In this document: in pieces, positions 31,117 through 41,609 of the stretch
How the letters are laid out: the number at the start of each line of letters is the position of its first letter
How positions within the stretch are numbered: the stretch's first letter is position 1
Origin: CAWHHZ01 sp963829355
Lineage (GTDB): Bacteria > Acidobacteriota > Thermoanaerobaculia > Gp7-AA8 > JAHWKK01
Direction: 5' to 3'
Assembly (NCBI GenBank): GCA_963829355.1
Contig: CAWHHZ010000001.1
Location: forward strand, 1-64,000
Length of the DNA stretch: 64,000 nt
The notes under the pieces: generated by a model
What the model was told of the DNA's origin: nothing
The model's input: the letters and a program-made list of their open reading frames with translations, nothing else
The model's database searches: none
Made by a program: the position numbers and the translations under genes

Positions 31117-32058
31117 GTGGAACATCCGCTACAGATTCTGAGCGACGCAAAACGACCTGGCGTTGTCTTCTCGGGTGGCTCGTCCCGCTGTGCGTTTCAG
31201 GTCGGCGTCATCAGGGCGCTTCGCGAGCTCGAGATCCATCCAGTGCTGGCTGTCGGTGTTTCCGGTGGTGTCTGGAATGCGGCGGCCATCGCGGCGGGAA
31301 CCGAACACCGGCTGAAGCACTACTGGCGCTGCTTCGTGCGGATGCCGTACGTCGATGTCCGCAACCTGACGAAGGAGTACTCCCCCTTCATCTGGCGGAC
31401 GATTCACAGCCGCACCTTCGAAGAGTACGTCGGCAGCGATCGCCTCAAATCGCCCGAGGCGCTCCCTTTCTTCGTTTCGACCACGAGAATCAGGGACAAC
31501 CACAACGTCATCCATGACGTGCGGCAGAGTGAGAATCCTCTCGATCTGCTTCTGGCTTCGAACTACCTCCCCCCCTTCTACATCGTCAATCCTCCGATCG
31601 ATGGCGTCCGTTACGCAGACGGCGGCTATACGAACAACGCTCCATACGAGAAAGCCTTCGAAGAGGGCTGTGACGCGGTGCTGCTCGTCACGCAGAAGGG
31701 AGAGAGCGAGGGAGGGATCTATAGGTCGCTCTTCGATACCGATCACGTGATTCCTTCTCCATATCGGGAACGTACTGTGGTCATCAGGCCACGCCATCGC
31801 CTGCCGGTGAGCTTCACCGAGCGACGCTGGAGCACGATCTCCCGTCTCATCGAGGTCGGCTATCTCCGCGCCCGGGAAGTCCTGATCGGGGAACGCCATG
31901 ATGACACGGACTGGAGAGCCTCAGGACTGGCTCCGAGCGTCGCGCTGCTGAGTCTTCGCCGGCGAGTGGCATCGGCTCCCGAAATTCAGGAGGATGGTCA
32001 GCCGTCAATCTCTTCCGAGCCGCAGGACGACGCGGTACGCCGACAAGGACTCGAATAA
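31117..32058 (+). CDS. Patatin-like phospholipase
   Basis: 313 aa from GTG 31117, 37 bases after the EF-G gene. Patatin fold enzymes cleave lipid acyl esters using a Ser-Asp dyad. FSGGSSRCAFQVGVIRALRE has an oxyanion motif of the GGxxxG kind, VGVSGGVWNAAAIAAG carries GxSxG with the nucleophile Ser, and RYADGGYTNNAPYEKAFEEG has the DG(G/A) motif with catalytic Asp. About 200 residues of core plus a C-terminal helix-rich tail ending in disorder. No signal peptide, so cytosolic or peripheral. Confidence 0.9.
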   Translation: MEHPLQILSDAKRPGVVFSGGSSRCAFQVGVIRALRELEIHPVLAVGVSGGVWNAAAIAAGTEHRLKHYWRCFVRMPYVDVRNLTKEYSPFIWRTIHSRTFEEYVGSDRLKSPEALPFFVSTTRIRDNHNVIHDVRQSENPLDLLLASNYLPPFYIVNPPIDGVRYADGGYTNNAPYEKAFEEGCDAVLLVTQKGESEGGIYRSLFDTDHVIPSPYRERTVVIRPRHRLPVSFTERRWSTISRLIEVGYLRAREVLIGERHDDTDWRASGLAPSVALLSLRRRVASAPEIQEDGQPSISSEPQDDAVRRQGLE

Positions 32059-32310
32059 ACTGTCATTCCGCCTGCCCTGAGGAGCAAAGCGACGAAGGGA
32101 AGGAACCGCTTCATCGAGACCGAGGAATCCGGGGCAACGCCAGCACGACGAACGTGCCTCGAGATGCCCCGATGTCATCCTGAGCCGCCGGAGCGCAGCG
32201 AAGGACGGTCGAAGGATCGCGTGGTATCACACTCACCCTCGGTTCCCAGCAATTCACTTCCGAGTCACCACGTACGCGATCCTTCACAGCCTCTCAGGAT
32301 GACATCTTCG
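32059..32310. repeat. GTCATCC-type dispersed repeats (two units)
   Basis: The intergenic region holds a block CTGTCATTCCGCCTGCCCTG at 32060 and TGTCATCCTGAGCCGCCGGA at 32173, closed by GCGATCCTTCACAGCCTCTC ..AGGATGACAT at 32277-32305. No gene is seen. The patatin gene ends just to the left. Confidence 0.7.
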
Positions 32311-32337
32311 TGATCGGTGGTCCGGGGCCGAGGCTTC

Positions 32338-32544
32338 TCAGGACGCCATCCAGATCGCCGCGACCGCAATCGCGATCAACACGAGCCCGAAAGCGATCGG
32401 AACCCAGCCGGGAAGTTCCACGCTCTCGTGCACGAAATCCTCCTGCGATCCGCCTGGCTCGCGCAGACCAGCCTCGACCTCCGTCAACCCGCCGGCTGGA
32501 GCGGATTCCGCCTCCGGAGCTGTGTCGGGCTGATCCCCGGTCAC
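32338..32544 (-). CDS. Small single-span membrane protein
   Basis: 68 aa from GTG 32544, six bases after the end of the zinc-ribbon gene. An acidic N-terminal stretch (about 45 residues) is followed by one membrane span, PIAFGLVLIAIAVAAIWMA, at the C-terminus, so tail-anchored topology is plausible. No match recognised. Being so close to the upstream gene on the same strand, it is likely co-transcribed. Confidence 0.55.
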   Translation of the reverse strand: MTGDQPDTAPEAESAPAGGLTEVEAGLREPGGSQEDFVHESVELPGWVPIAFGLVLIAIAVAAIWMAS

Positions 32545-32549
32545 AACGC

Positions 32550-32963
32550 CTACTCCGGCTCGGATCCCGATCCGTCTTCGATACTGGCCGGTCCTTCTTC
32601 CGTCGAGATCTGGTCGTCCCGAAGATTCACGTAATTCAACTCTCGTTCTCTGATCAGGTTGAACGCGCGATCCTCGTGCTCAGACGGTACGTAGACCCGT
32701 ACGTCACCGAGCTGGCCGAAGTTCACGGGCTCCATGGTGAATTTCAGAGATTCAATCTGAGCCGGGATTCCCTCCGCGTCGAGAAATCCCTGCAGCAGTC
32801 TCGCTTCATCGTCGGTACCGACGCTGGCAATTTCGACCCATATCGTCCCGTCGTCGCTCTCGATCGTCTGATACGGAAGGTCTTCGACCAGTTCGGACTG
32901 GTCCTCCGAGCACTCAGTCACGTCGTCTTCGAATTCACGTCTGCAGGTCGGGCAGTAAGCCAT
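32550..32963 (-). CDS. Zinc-ribbon DUF2007-like protein
   Basis: 137 aa from ATG 32963 (MAYCPTCRREFEDDVTECSE). The N-terminal CPTC..C ribbon is followed by VWVEIASVGTDDEARLLQGF and the core LDAEGIPAQIESLKFTMEPV, NFGQLGDVRVYVPSEHEDRA, the typical DUF2007 'signal-transducing' fold with a conserved E-A-x-x-L..L...GI block. Such proteins are proposed to be regulatory; function unproven. The frame open upstream to 33041 overlaps nothing useful. Confidence 0.8.
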   Translation of the reverse strand: MAYCPTCRREFEDDVTECSEDQSELVEDLPYQTIESDDGTIWVEIASVGTDDEARLLQGFLDAEGIPAQIESLKFTMEPVNFGQLGDVRVYVPSEHEDRAFNLIRERELNYVNLRDDQISTEEGPASIEDGSGSEPE

Positions 32964-33021
32964 CGTCTTCAGATCTCCTGTCGTGGAAGTGTATACCGGA
33001 AGGGAAGGAGTAGGACTCCCT

Positions 33022-34092
33022 TCAGCGGACTCGGATGACACCCGCCCTCTCGGTCATGGTTCCCATATGTGCAAGCAGGAGGCCGCTTTGTTCGAAGGAG
33101 GCAATCATCTCTTTGCTCCGGTCCGGGCTGATGGAGATGATCAAGCCGCCACTGGTCTGCGCATCACAGAGCAGGCGGTACTCAGACTCACTCGCTTCGA
33201 GCTCGACGACACTCCGCAAAGACTCAACGTTGCGCATGCTGCCGGCCGGAAAGAATCCTTTGGCGAGAAGATCACGGGCACCCGCGAGCGTGGGCACTGC
33301 GTCCACATTGATGTCTGCTCCCGTCCCGGAACCAGCACACATCTCACGCAGATGACCGAGCAGGCCGTAGCCGGTCACGTCAGTCGCCGCGTTCGCACCG
33401 CAGGCGACCATGATCCGGGCTGCGTCGCGGTTGAGCATCATCATCCAGCTGATCGCCTCGTCGAGTGATGGCTTGCTCCGGCCGAGAAGCTTTTTCATTC
33501 CGGTACCGGCGGCGCGGTAGGCAGAGACCAGAATGCCACTGCCGATCGGTTTTGTGAGGAAGATCTCGTCTCCCGGCTTCGCTCCCGAGTTACGCTTCAG
33601 ATCGTCCGGAGAGACGAGTCCCGTGACGGCGAGACCGTACTTCGGAACATCGTCGATGATCGTATGCCCACCAGCGATCGGGAATCCAGCCTCCGTCGCT
33701 TTGGCGACCCCGCCGCGAAGAATGCCCTCCAGAACCGACAGAGGCAGAACGTCGGTCGGGAACATCGCCAGGGCGAGTCCGAGGATCGGTTCGGCCCCCA
33801 TCGCATAGATATCGGATACGGAGTTCGCGGCCGCAATGGCTCCAAATGTCTCCGGGTCATCAACAATCGGCGTGAAGAAATCGACCGTCTGCACGAGCAC
33901 ACGTTCCCCGTCGAGGCGCAGAGCCGCGGAGTCATCGCCATGCTCGTAGCCGACGAGCAGAGTGTTCAGCCCGGCAGGCGGTGCGAGTTTTTCCAGAATT
34001 GAGCGCAGGTCATCCTGACCTACTTTGCACGCTCAGCCACCCGTCGTCGCGAACGACGACAGCGGCGGATATCGTTTGATCTTCGCCTTCAT
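33022..34092 (-). CDS. selD: Selenide, water dikinase, predicted selenoprotein (in-frame UGA)
   Basis: Makes selenophosphate from selenide and ATP, the selenium donor for Sec-tRNA and mnm5Se2U. Read from ATG 34092 it encodes 356 residues with TGA at codon 20 (34035-34033): TGGUACKVGQDDLRSILEKL, where U is the conserved catalytic Sec/Cys position of SelD. After the UGA the frame is open to 33022 with family blocks GDDSAALRL, VDFFTPIVDDPE, PIAGGHTIIDD, and CDAQTSGGL. A hairpin beginning at the UGA (34035-34000) fits a bacterial SECIS. Starting from the first Met after it would remove 60-plus conserved residues. Sec machinery genes are not in this window. Confidence 0.9.
34000..34035 (-). promoter_or_regulatory. 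Bacterial SECIS-like hairpin in selD mRNA
   Basis: Starting with the UGA itself, UGAGCG (34035-34030) pairs with CGCUCA (34005-34000), and inside it AGGUCA pairs with UGACCU around a GGA loop. This is a stem of 12 bp interrupted by an asymmetric bulge, with G in the apical loop, 17-20 bases downstream of UGA, as expected for a SelB-bound bSECIS. Confidence 0.72.
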
Positions 34093-34392
34093 GGGAGGAT
34101 TGTAGTTCAAGAGGTCCCGGGGGATGGGAGGTTCAAGGGTTCAAGGGTTCAGGGAAGTTCAGGAGTTCAGAAGTCGGGTTCAGGGTTCAGAGGTTCAGAG
34201 GTTCAGGGTTCAGGAGTTCAGAAGTTCGAGTGCGCGGGTGTGTCGAGATTGATTACGCAGCGGAAGTCCAAAGACGGTGTCCACTACTCCGTCCACTCTT
34301 TTGTCCACCTGGTCCACAACGTCCACCTTGAACCCTTGAACCCTTGAACCCTGAACCTCTGAACCCCTGAACTCTGAACTCTAACTTTCCTC
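34093..34392. repeat. GGTTCAAG / GTTCAGG tandem arrays, inverted pair
   Basis: Left arm about 34130-34230 is a run of GGTTCAAG, GGTTCAGG and AGTTCAGA units; right arm about 34328-34385 is a run of the reverse complement CTTGAACC, CCTGAACC and CTCTGAAC. A 100-bp non-repetitive core (GATTACGCAGCGGAAGTCCA...GTCCACCTTG) with triple GTCCAC lies between. No gene is seen. Confidence 0.75.
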
Positions 34393-34671
34393 TCAGCTCG
34401 GCTTCGGCTCTTCGCCGACGACCTTCTCTCGCGCGTTCTCGCACGCGGCGGCGATCTCCTGGTAGATGCCGAAGGCGAGGTCGCTGTCGACTTCGTTTCC
34501 TGCGTTCCGGTTGACGATCTCGGCGATCCTGGTCGCCAGATACGACGCGGGCGGAATGCGCTCCCCGCGGGCGACCATCTCCCGGAAGTTTATCTCCAGG
34601 GCCTGTTCGAGCTCGATCCGAAGCGTTCCCGCGATCACGCTCTGCTGGAGGTTGTCGTAGTCGATTCTCAT
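34393..34671 (-). CDS. Hypothetical helical protein, partner of the dynamin-like GTPase
   Basis: 92 aa from ATG 34671, which overlaps the GTPase stop by ATGA. Fully helical and rich in Glu and Ala (LEQALEINFREMVARGERIP, ASYLATRIAEIVNRNAGNEV, DLAFGIYQEIAAACENAREK). No domain is recognised. Overlap with the upstream GTPase suggests translational coupling and a shared role in membrane-associated GTPase function, which is an inference only. Confidence 0.65.
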   Translation of the reverse strand: MRIDYDNLQQSVIAGTLRIELEQALEINFREMVARGERIPPASYLATRIAEIVNRNAGNEVDSDLAFGIYQEIAAACENAREKVVGEEPKPS

Positions 34672-36419
34672 CACCCGGGCAGCTCCTCGATCCGCTGGGC
34701 CAGTTGCCGTGCGCGTGCATCGATCGTCTTGAGTTTCGAAGAAAGCTTTTCGATCTTCTCCATTTCCGTCTTGAAGAAGCGGCTGTACGGTCCGAATGAC
34801 TCCGAGATGTTCTCGATCATTCTGTCGATCTCGATGGTCGACTGCCGCTCGAGCGCCTCGTGCATCTGCGTGCGCAACCTCTCGATCTTGTCGCGGAACT
34901 CCGATTTCGCTTTCGACCGTTTGTACGGGAGCACGAGAAAGCTCGACACGAGGAGCATGGTCGCCGCCGTGAGACCGGTCACGTCGATCGCGGCCGTCGT
35001 GAAGAACGTCGAGACGAGATAGCCGAGACCGATCGCACCCGCTCCGAGACCAAACGACTGAACGACCCCCCGCACGGCATCGTCGATCACATTGCGGCTC
35101 TCGCTGGCGACGTCATAGCTCTGCAGACGGCGCTCCGCTTCGAGCTTGATCCTGCCGTAGACCTGCTCCCGGTTGTACGCGAATCTCTGCCCGGCCTGAT
35201 CAGCGAGGTCGGCCGGCGCGGCTTCGAACTCGCTCTTTCTCTGAAACGTGTCGACCGTGGCCTCCCACAGTTTCATGTTCTGTCCAACGAGCCAGTCGAC
35301 CGACTCCTGAATCGTCCGGTCGATCGATCCTTCCCAGTCGTGAAAGACCTGCCGCTGGAACTCTTCTCTGAATCGCGCCGCGTCCCTGAGAAGCATGATG
35401 TGGTTGACGCGGATGTAGCGGTCGAGAAAATCGACACCCCGCTTCTCGAGCTCCAGGATGAGATTATCAATCCGTGTCGTGAAGCGGGAGAAGTTCGACT
35501 TCAGATCGTCTCTCGCGCTCTCGAGCTGCTCCTGCACCGATGCGATCTTGCGGATGTCGGCGTGCAGAATGGTCGATCGCGAGTCGATCATCGATACCTG
35601 GCGGTCCATGATCGCAAGGACCGTATCGATCGGGGCCATCAGCTTCAACCGCACCCTCTCCCCTTCGGCGAGCGTGTCGACGATGTAATCCTCGAGCCCC
35701 TCGAACCGGCTTCGGGTCCAGTCCCGTGGCGAGGCAGCCCCGGTCTTCGATGCGAGTGCAAGCTTCGAGGACACAGGGAAGATTCTCGGGTCGAGATTAA
35801 AGAGCGACCGGATGTTCTCGCGCAGATAATCCAGCACCTCATCGACCTCGGCATCGGTTTTCGCATCGATCTTGTTGAGAACGAAGACCACCTTCTTCCG
35901 CCAGTCCCGTATGAACTCGAGAAAGCTTCTCTCGGACTCGGAGAGTGGCCGGTCGATCGAGGTGACGAACAGGACGAGATCTGCTCGAGGGATGAAGTCC
36001 TCGGTCACCTCCTGATGACGCTTCACGATCGAGTTCGTGCCGGGCGTGTCGACGATCCGCACCGTCCGCAGAAGCTCGACCGGATACGTCTGCTCGATGA
36101 TGAAGTCCGCGACCTCACGGGTCTTCGCCGTTTCCCCCCATCGCAGAAGCGAGATCACGTCGTCGACCGGAACCGGGCCTTCCTTCCGCACGGCGCTTCC
36201 GAACAGCGCGTTGATCAGAGAGGACTTTCCTGCGTTGAACTCCCCGACGATGACGATCGTGAACAGCTCGTCCAGTCCTTCGAGAAGATCATTGATCCGT
36301 CTCCTCTCGGTCGACTGCTCTTCTTCGAGTGTCTCCCTGAGCGAAATGAGTACGTCCCGCTCCTCCTGGAGCAGCGCGCGCGCCTCCGGGCTGACCATGT
36401 TCTCGAGGTACTCAGTCAT
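34671..36419 (-). CDS. Dynamin-like GTPase
   Basis: 582 aa. Bacterial dynamin-like proteins bind and reshape membranes. GTPase domain (about 50-220): G1 IVIVGEFNAGKSSLINALFG, G2 Thr near VRKEGPVPVDDVIS, G3 RIVDTPGTNS, G4 VVFVLNKID. A long helical stalk (QEQLESARDDLKSNFSRFTT, LEATVDTFQRKSEF-like stretches) follows, then a hydrophobic paddle (GAIGLGYLVSTFFTTAAIDV, TAATMLLVSSFLVLPY) and a terminal coiled coil (FRDKIERLRTQMHEALERQ). Hydrophobic paddle spacing is like mitofusin/BDLP. Stop overlaps the small helical gene. Confidence 0.92.
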   Translation of the reverse strand: MTEYLENMVSPEARALLQEERDVLISLRETLEEEQSTERRRINDLLEGLDELFTIVIVGEFNAGKSSLINALFGSAVRKEGPVPVDDVISLLRWGETAKTREVADFIIEQTYPVELLRTVRIVDTPGTNSIVKRHQEVTEDFIPRADLVLFVTSIDRPLSESERSFLEFIRDWRKKVVFVLNKIDAKTDAEVDEVLDYLRENIRSLFNLDPRIFPVSSKLALASKTGAASPRDWTRSRFEGLEDYIVDTLAEGERVRLKLMAPIDTVLAIMDRQVSMIDSRSTILHADIRKIASVQEQLESARDDLKSNFSRFTTRIDNLILELEKRGVDFLDRYIRVNHIMLLRDAARFREEFQRQVFHDWEGSIDRTIQESVDWLVGQNMKLWEATVDTFQRKSEFEAAPADLADQAGQRFAYNREQVYGRIKLEAERRLQSYDVASESRNVIDDAVRGVVQSFGLGAGAIGLGYLVSTFFTTAAIDVTGLTAATMLLVSSFLVLPYKRSKAKSEFRDKIERLRTQMHEALERQSTIEIDRMIENISESFGPYSRFFKTEMEKIEKLSSKLKTIDARARQLAQRIEELPG

Positions 36420-37647
36420 CTGTGCTCGTCATCCTCCACTTTCACGACACTCTTCAACAGATGTTCCATCAGGCGCTTCGAAAGCTCGCAGTCGTCCCCG
36501 TAGCTGACCATGACCATCTCATCATCGACATGAATCAGCGGGGAGCGGCCCTTCCCACGAAGAAACTCTGCGTATTCATCGGCAAAGATCTGTGCTGCCG
36601 CCCCGCTGGCCCATTTCGTTGCCATCGCCACATTCAGCCCGCCACCCCTCGACACGGACGACGGCGACACGATCGGCCTCCCAGGGGTCAGCCACCTCGG
36701 CATCGAGCAGGTAGCGCCAGTGGAACTCTCCCAGCGTCGTTTCGAGAACCGTGGACTTCGATTCCGAGCGGCTCAATGGTGTCAGGCTTCTCTCCGTCGA
36801 GGATCTCCTCGGAGGAACCGGGGGGAGAATGATGCGCCAGCTCGAGCGCCTTCCATCCGCCGCGCCGGTAGAGATCGATCGCGTATGCCAGCCCTTCGAT
36901 GTACGGAAACTTCAGTGACTCGACGAAGTACGCTGGCACGTCGTCGCCCGCGAGATCGAGAGCCGCTGCCTCGCCCAGCGCGGTGACGATCTGGTCATCC
37001 TCGAGCGCTTCATCCAGAGAGCCACCGAGATCCCCAAGCAGAACGTCGAGCATGACGAGAGTCGCCTCGCCCTCGATCAGCGAGTGGTACGCGAGGGACT
37101 TGTCCCAGTCATCCATCGTTTCGACCAGAACGTCTCCGGCACCGAACTTCTGGTCCTGAAGCACGTGGACGAGCTCGTGGATCGTCACGGCCCGTTGAAA
37201 TGCCGCGGTCATCAGAGCTGGGGCGCCAGGCGGGGGCTCATCGATCGAATAGAAAACATCTTCGATCGGGTCGTAGAAGGCGAGTACCTGCGACACGTAG
37301 AGATCGAGCAGGACCTCGAGAGGATCCGCCGGTTCCTCATCGATCAGGTGAAGCGTCCGAAGAACGTCGAAATAGTCCTGCTCGGAGACTGACAGGTCTC
37401 GAGAGAAGGTCGAGCGGAGATACTCCTTCAACTCCGAACGACGGATCTGACGGTGGACAACCACATCCGGAAATTCAACACCACGCAACGTCTCGATGAA
37501 TGTGATCTCCTCGTCGAAATCGCGGACGCCGGGGTCCTCCGTCGGCTGGCCGGAAGCAGCCACGGAGACGAGAACGCCGGCCAGGATCAGCAGCGTACCG
37601 AAGAAGTTGCGACACCATCGGAACAAGATCATCGCCACGAGAAACAC
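36416..37647 (-). pseudogene. HExxH metallopeptidase-like protein, frameshifted
   Basis: Three frames line up as one secreted protein of about 400 aa. Frame 1 (37647-36780) starts MFLVAMILFRWCRNFFGTLL, a signal peptide, and contains VTIHELVHVLQD with HExxH and, 40 residues on, SLIEGEATLVML giving the likely third ligand E: a gluzincin-type metallopeptidase. It then shifts near 36785 to frame 2 (SESKSTVLETTLGEFHWRYL, DAEVADPWEADRVAVVRVEG) and near 36640 to frame 3 (LNVAMATKWASGAAAQIFAD, EYAEFLRGKGRSPLIHVDDE), ending at 36416 with overlap of the dynamin gene by ATGA. One break is at GAGGGGTGG, so sequence error is possible. Confidence 0.62.
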
Positions 37648-37700
37648 ATCTTATCTTGAAAGGCCATTTTCCATTCACTTACAATGCGCGCACCTCTGCA

Positions 37701-38156
37701 ATGGGAAATGTTCCGGAACGCGTCGAGATCACGATCAGCAGCCGCTTCGAGAATATCGAGCTGGTGCAGGTAATCGCTGAGCATCTTTGCGAGACGAGCG
37801 GTCTCGATGAGGACAGCTCTCACTGGATCGGCATGGCAGTCCGGGAGGCCGTAGCAAACGCGATCAAGCACGGCAACAAACTCGATCTGTCGAAGAGAGT
37901 CTTCGCCACCTTCTCGATCGAGGCGGGCCAGTTGGAGATAAGGATCTCGGACGAGGGAGAGGGATTCGATCCTTCAGAGGTCAAAAATCCTCTCAGTCCG
38001 GAGAATCTGATGAAGACCAGCGGACGCGGTATCTTCTACATGAAGACATTCATGGACGAGGTCGAGTACTCTTTCGAAGACGAAGAGGGAACGACTCTCG
38101 TAATGCGCAAGAATCTTTCCCAGGCCGAAACCCATACCCAGAAGGAGACGACATGA
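37701..38156 (+). CDS. Anti-sigma regulatory factor (RsbW/SpoIIAB-like kinase)
   Basis: 151 aa from ATG 37701; the earlier ATG at 37656 would add 15 non-conserved residues. HATPase_c fold: the N box MAVREAVANAIKHGNKLDLS, the G1 box LEIRISDEGEGFDPSEVKNP, and G2 MKTSGRGIFYMKTFMD-like block. These proteins hold a sigma factor and phosphorylate their anti-anti-sigma partner; the partner gene follows immediately with ATGA overlap. The sigma factor they control is not visible here. Confidence 0.92.
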   Translation: MGNVPERVEITISSRFENIELVQVIAEHLCETSGLDEDSSHWIGMAVREAVANAIKHGNKLDLSKRVFATFSIEAGQLEIRISDEGEGFDPSEVKNPLSPENLMKTSGRGIFYMKTFMDEVEYSFEDEEGTTLVMRKNLSQAETHTQKETT

Positions 38157-38491
38157 AAATCAATACGAAAGATGCAGACGGTGTGAGAATCATCGAACTG
38201 CAGGGCAAGATCACGATCGGAGCCGGTGACACGCAGCTCCGCGACGTCATCATCAAGTCGGTCGAAGACGGCCACAAGAACGTGCTGCTCGACATGGGCG
38301 GCGTCACGACGCTCGACTCGTCCGGCATCGGCGAGCTCGTCGGCTCGTACACGACCGTCACGAACCGCGGCGGCAAGCTCAAGCTTCTCCATCTCCCGAG
38401 CAAGATCTCGGATCTGCTGCAGGTCACTCAGCTCATCACCGTCTTCGAGGTCTACGAGGACGAGCAGAAGGCGATCGCCTCGTTCTCCTGA
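38153..38491 (+). CDS. Anti-anti-sigma factor (STAS domain, RsbV/SpoIIAA-like)
   Basis: 112 aa, start overlapping the RsbW-like gene by ATGA. The STAS fold is clear: MKINTKDADGVRIIELQGKI, KNVLLDMGGVTTLDSSGIGE, LKLLHLPSKISDLLQVTQLI and VFEVYEDEQKAIASFS. The phosphorylated serine lies in LDSSG. Partner-switching pairs of this type free a sigma factor when dephosphorylated. No phosphatase is nearby. Confidence 0.93.
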   Translation: MKINTKDADGVRIIELQGKITIGAGDTQLRDVIIKSVEDGHKNVLLDMGGVTTLDSSGIGELVGSYTTVTNRGGKLKLLHLPSKISDLLQVTQLITVFEVYEDEQKAIASFS

Positions 38492-38503
38492 GCTTCTTAC
38501 AGA

Positions 38504-38528
38504 GGGAGGGCGAGCCTCTCGCCCTCCC
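38504..38528 (+). terminator. Hairpin after the rsbV-like gene
   Basis: GGGAGGGCGAG (38504-38514), a CCT loop and CTCGCCCTCCC (38518-38528) form an 11-bp perfect stem, 12 bases past the stop of the STAS gene. It lacks a T run, so termination is not certain. Confidence 0.45.
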
Positions 38529-38763
38529 AGCTTCAGACCGGGCGGAACGAGGAACGAAGGACGCGAACGTTTCGACTGCTCTGCGAATTCCCCCTGACAG
38601 TCGGCTGGTCATCACTGATTGGCGAAGCGAAGGGCGCGCGTACGTCCTGACTCCAGGCTGAACTTCGGACCGGTAGGCTGCACGAGGATCCTTACGACCG
38701 TCCTACTCCCGAACTTCGCGGGATCCGGCGGTCTCGTAGGATGACATAACGGCACCACGATCT

Positions 38764-39395
38764 TCAGAACGTGCCGGGCGGCCGAGGGGCTCGACGGTTC
38801 GAGGACGAGACATCCAGGTCCTGTCCCTGACTGTGCCACTCGAGAGGGATGTCGTTCGTGTTGACGAAACGTACACTGTCCGCCCAGGGAAGAAAGAGCT
38901 CGTCGGCGAGCTTCGGGTCGTAGAGAGCCTTCTCCGTCATATCGACCAGAGCCTCGAATGGCTCCACATCCTCGAGGTAACTGAGGCGCAGTTGAACACC
39001 CCGAGGAGCGCGTCCTGGCCGTGGATGATACGCTCAGATTCGCCCCGGTTGAAAACGACTTCTTTTCGCCCGAGCGAATCAGCATCAAGTCGCGGCAGAA
39101 ACTGGTTCCCCGGTACTTCCGAGCCGATCAGGACGGTGATCAGGCCTGTATCGGGGTCGTACATGGCTTCCGGAACGATGTCGGCGATCGCGATTGGCTC
39201 CGGCCGCAGGTTCTCGACCTCGTACGTGATGTTGACGGTCGACCCGCCGCCAGCTCGAAGGCCCGTCATCAGCGCATCGATCCGGACGTCGCCCTCCCGG
39301 CCAACCAGCCGCGCAGACTCATCGACGGGGGACGAAGCGCAGCCCGCAAGCAGAAAGAGAATGGCCGTGACTGCAGGAATCGAGAAAGATCTCAT
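38764..39395 (-). pseudogene. Lipoprotein of unknown function, one frameshift
   Basis: Starts at ATG 39395 (MRSFSIPAVTAILFLLAGCA, lipobox LAGC) and runs as VEGEDG-like beta domain (GGGSTVNITYEVENLRPEPI, AIADIVPEAMYDPDTGLITV) to about 39000. It continues in another frame as VQLRLSYLEDVEPFEALVDM, TEKALYDPKLADELFLPWAD, SVRFVNTNDIPLEWHS to 38764. The shift is at CTCGGGGTGTTC. The product would be about 210 aa. No family name; the 'VEVENLRPEPIAIADI' part resembles a YceI or Ig-like strand pattern only loosely. Confidence 0.55.
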
Positions 39396-39796
39396 GAGAT
39401 GTTCTCCGACGATGATGGTAACACTGACCCCCGCGTCCTTTCCGTCCGACAGTCGGTAAAGTTCGCGATCCTTCGGCCGTCCCTCCGCTGCGCTCCGGCG
39501 GCTTCTAATGAACCACTTCGTAAATGATTGGAAACAAAGAGGGACTGTCATCCTGAGCGAAGCGAAGGATCGGGTACGTCCTGACTCGAGCCGAACTTCG
39601 GACCGGTAGCCTCCACGCGATCCTTCGACCGTCCTTCGCTGCGCTCCGGCGGCTCAGGATGACAGTTCATTTCACTCCACTGGCGAAGCGAAGCGGGGCC
39701 ATTCTCCCGCTCAGGATGACAGCGCCTTCGGGTTCAGCAGCGCGTGTGGTGACGTTGGCGGATCGAATGTCATCCTGAGCGCAGCGAAGGATCGGG
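39396..39796. repeat. GTCATCC-type dispersed repeats between lepA and the lipoprotein
   Basis: 39540-39790 contains two or three modules: CTGTCATCCTGAGCGAAGCG with GGATCGGG, GCGATCCTTCGACCGTCCTT plus CTCCGGCGGCTCAGGATGAC, and TGTCATCCTGAGCGCAGCGA. They face each other in pairs, so hairpins can form. No gene is seen in this 400-bp gap. Confidence 0.75.
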
Positions 39797-41593
<1,797 letters not shown>

Positions 41594-41609
41594 CTGTCCT
41601 CGTTCGGAA

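Noticed and set aside
33022..33900. selD starting at 33900
   Set aside because: It would lose the conserved N-terminal part with the catalytic residue; the UGA-Sec reading from 34092 is preferred.
34860..36503. 547-aa plus-strand frame over the dynamin-like gene
   Set aside because: Antisense shadow; no start signal and no domain.
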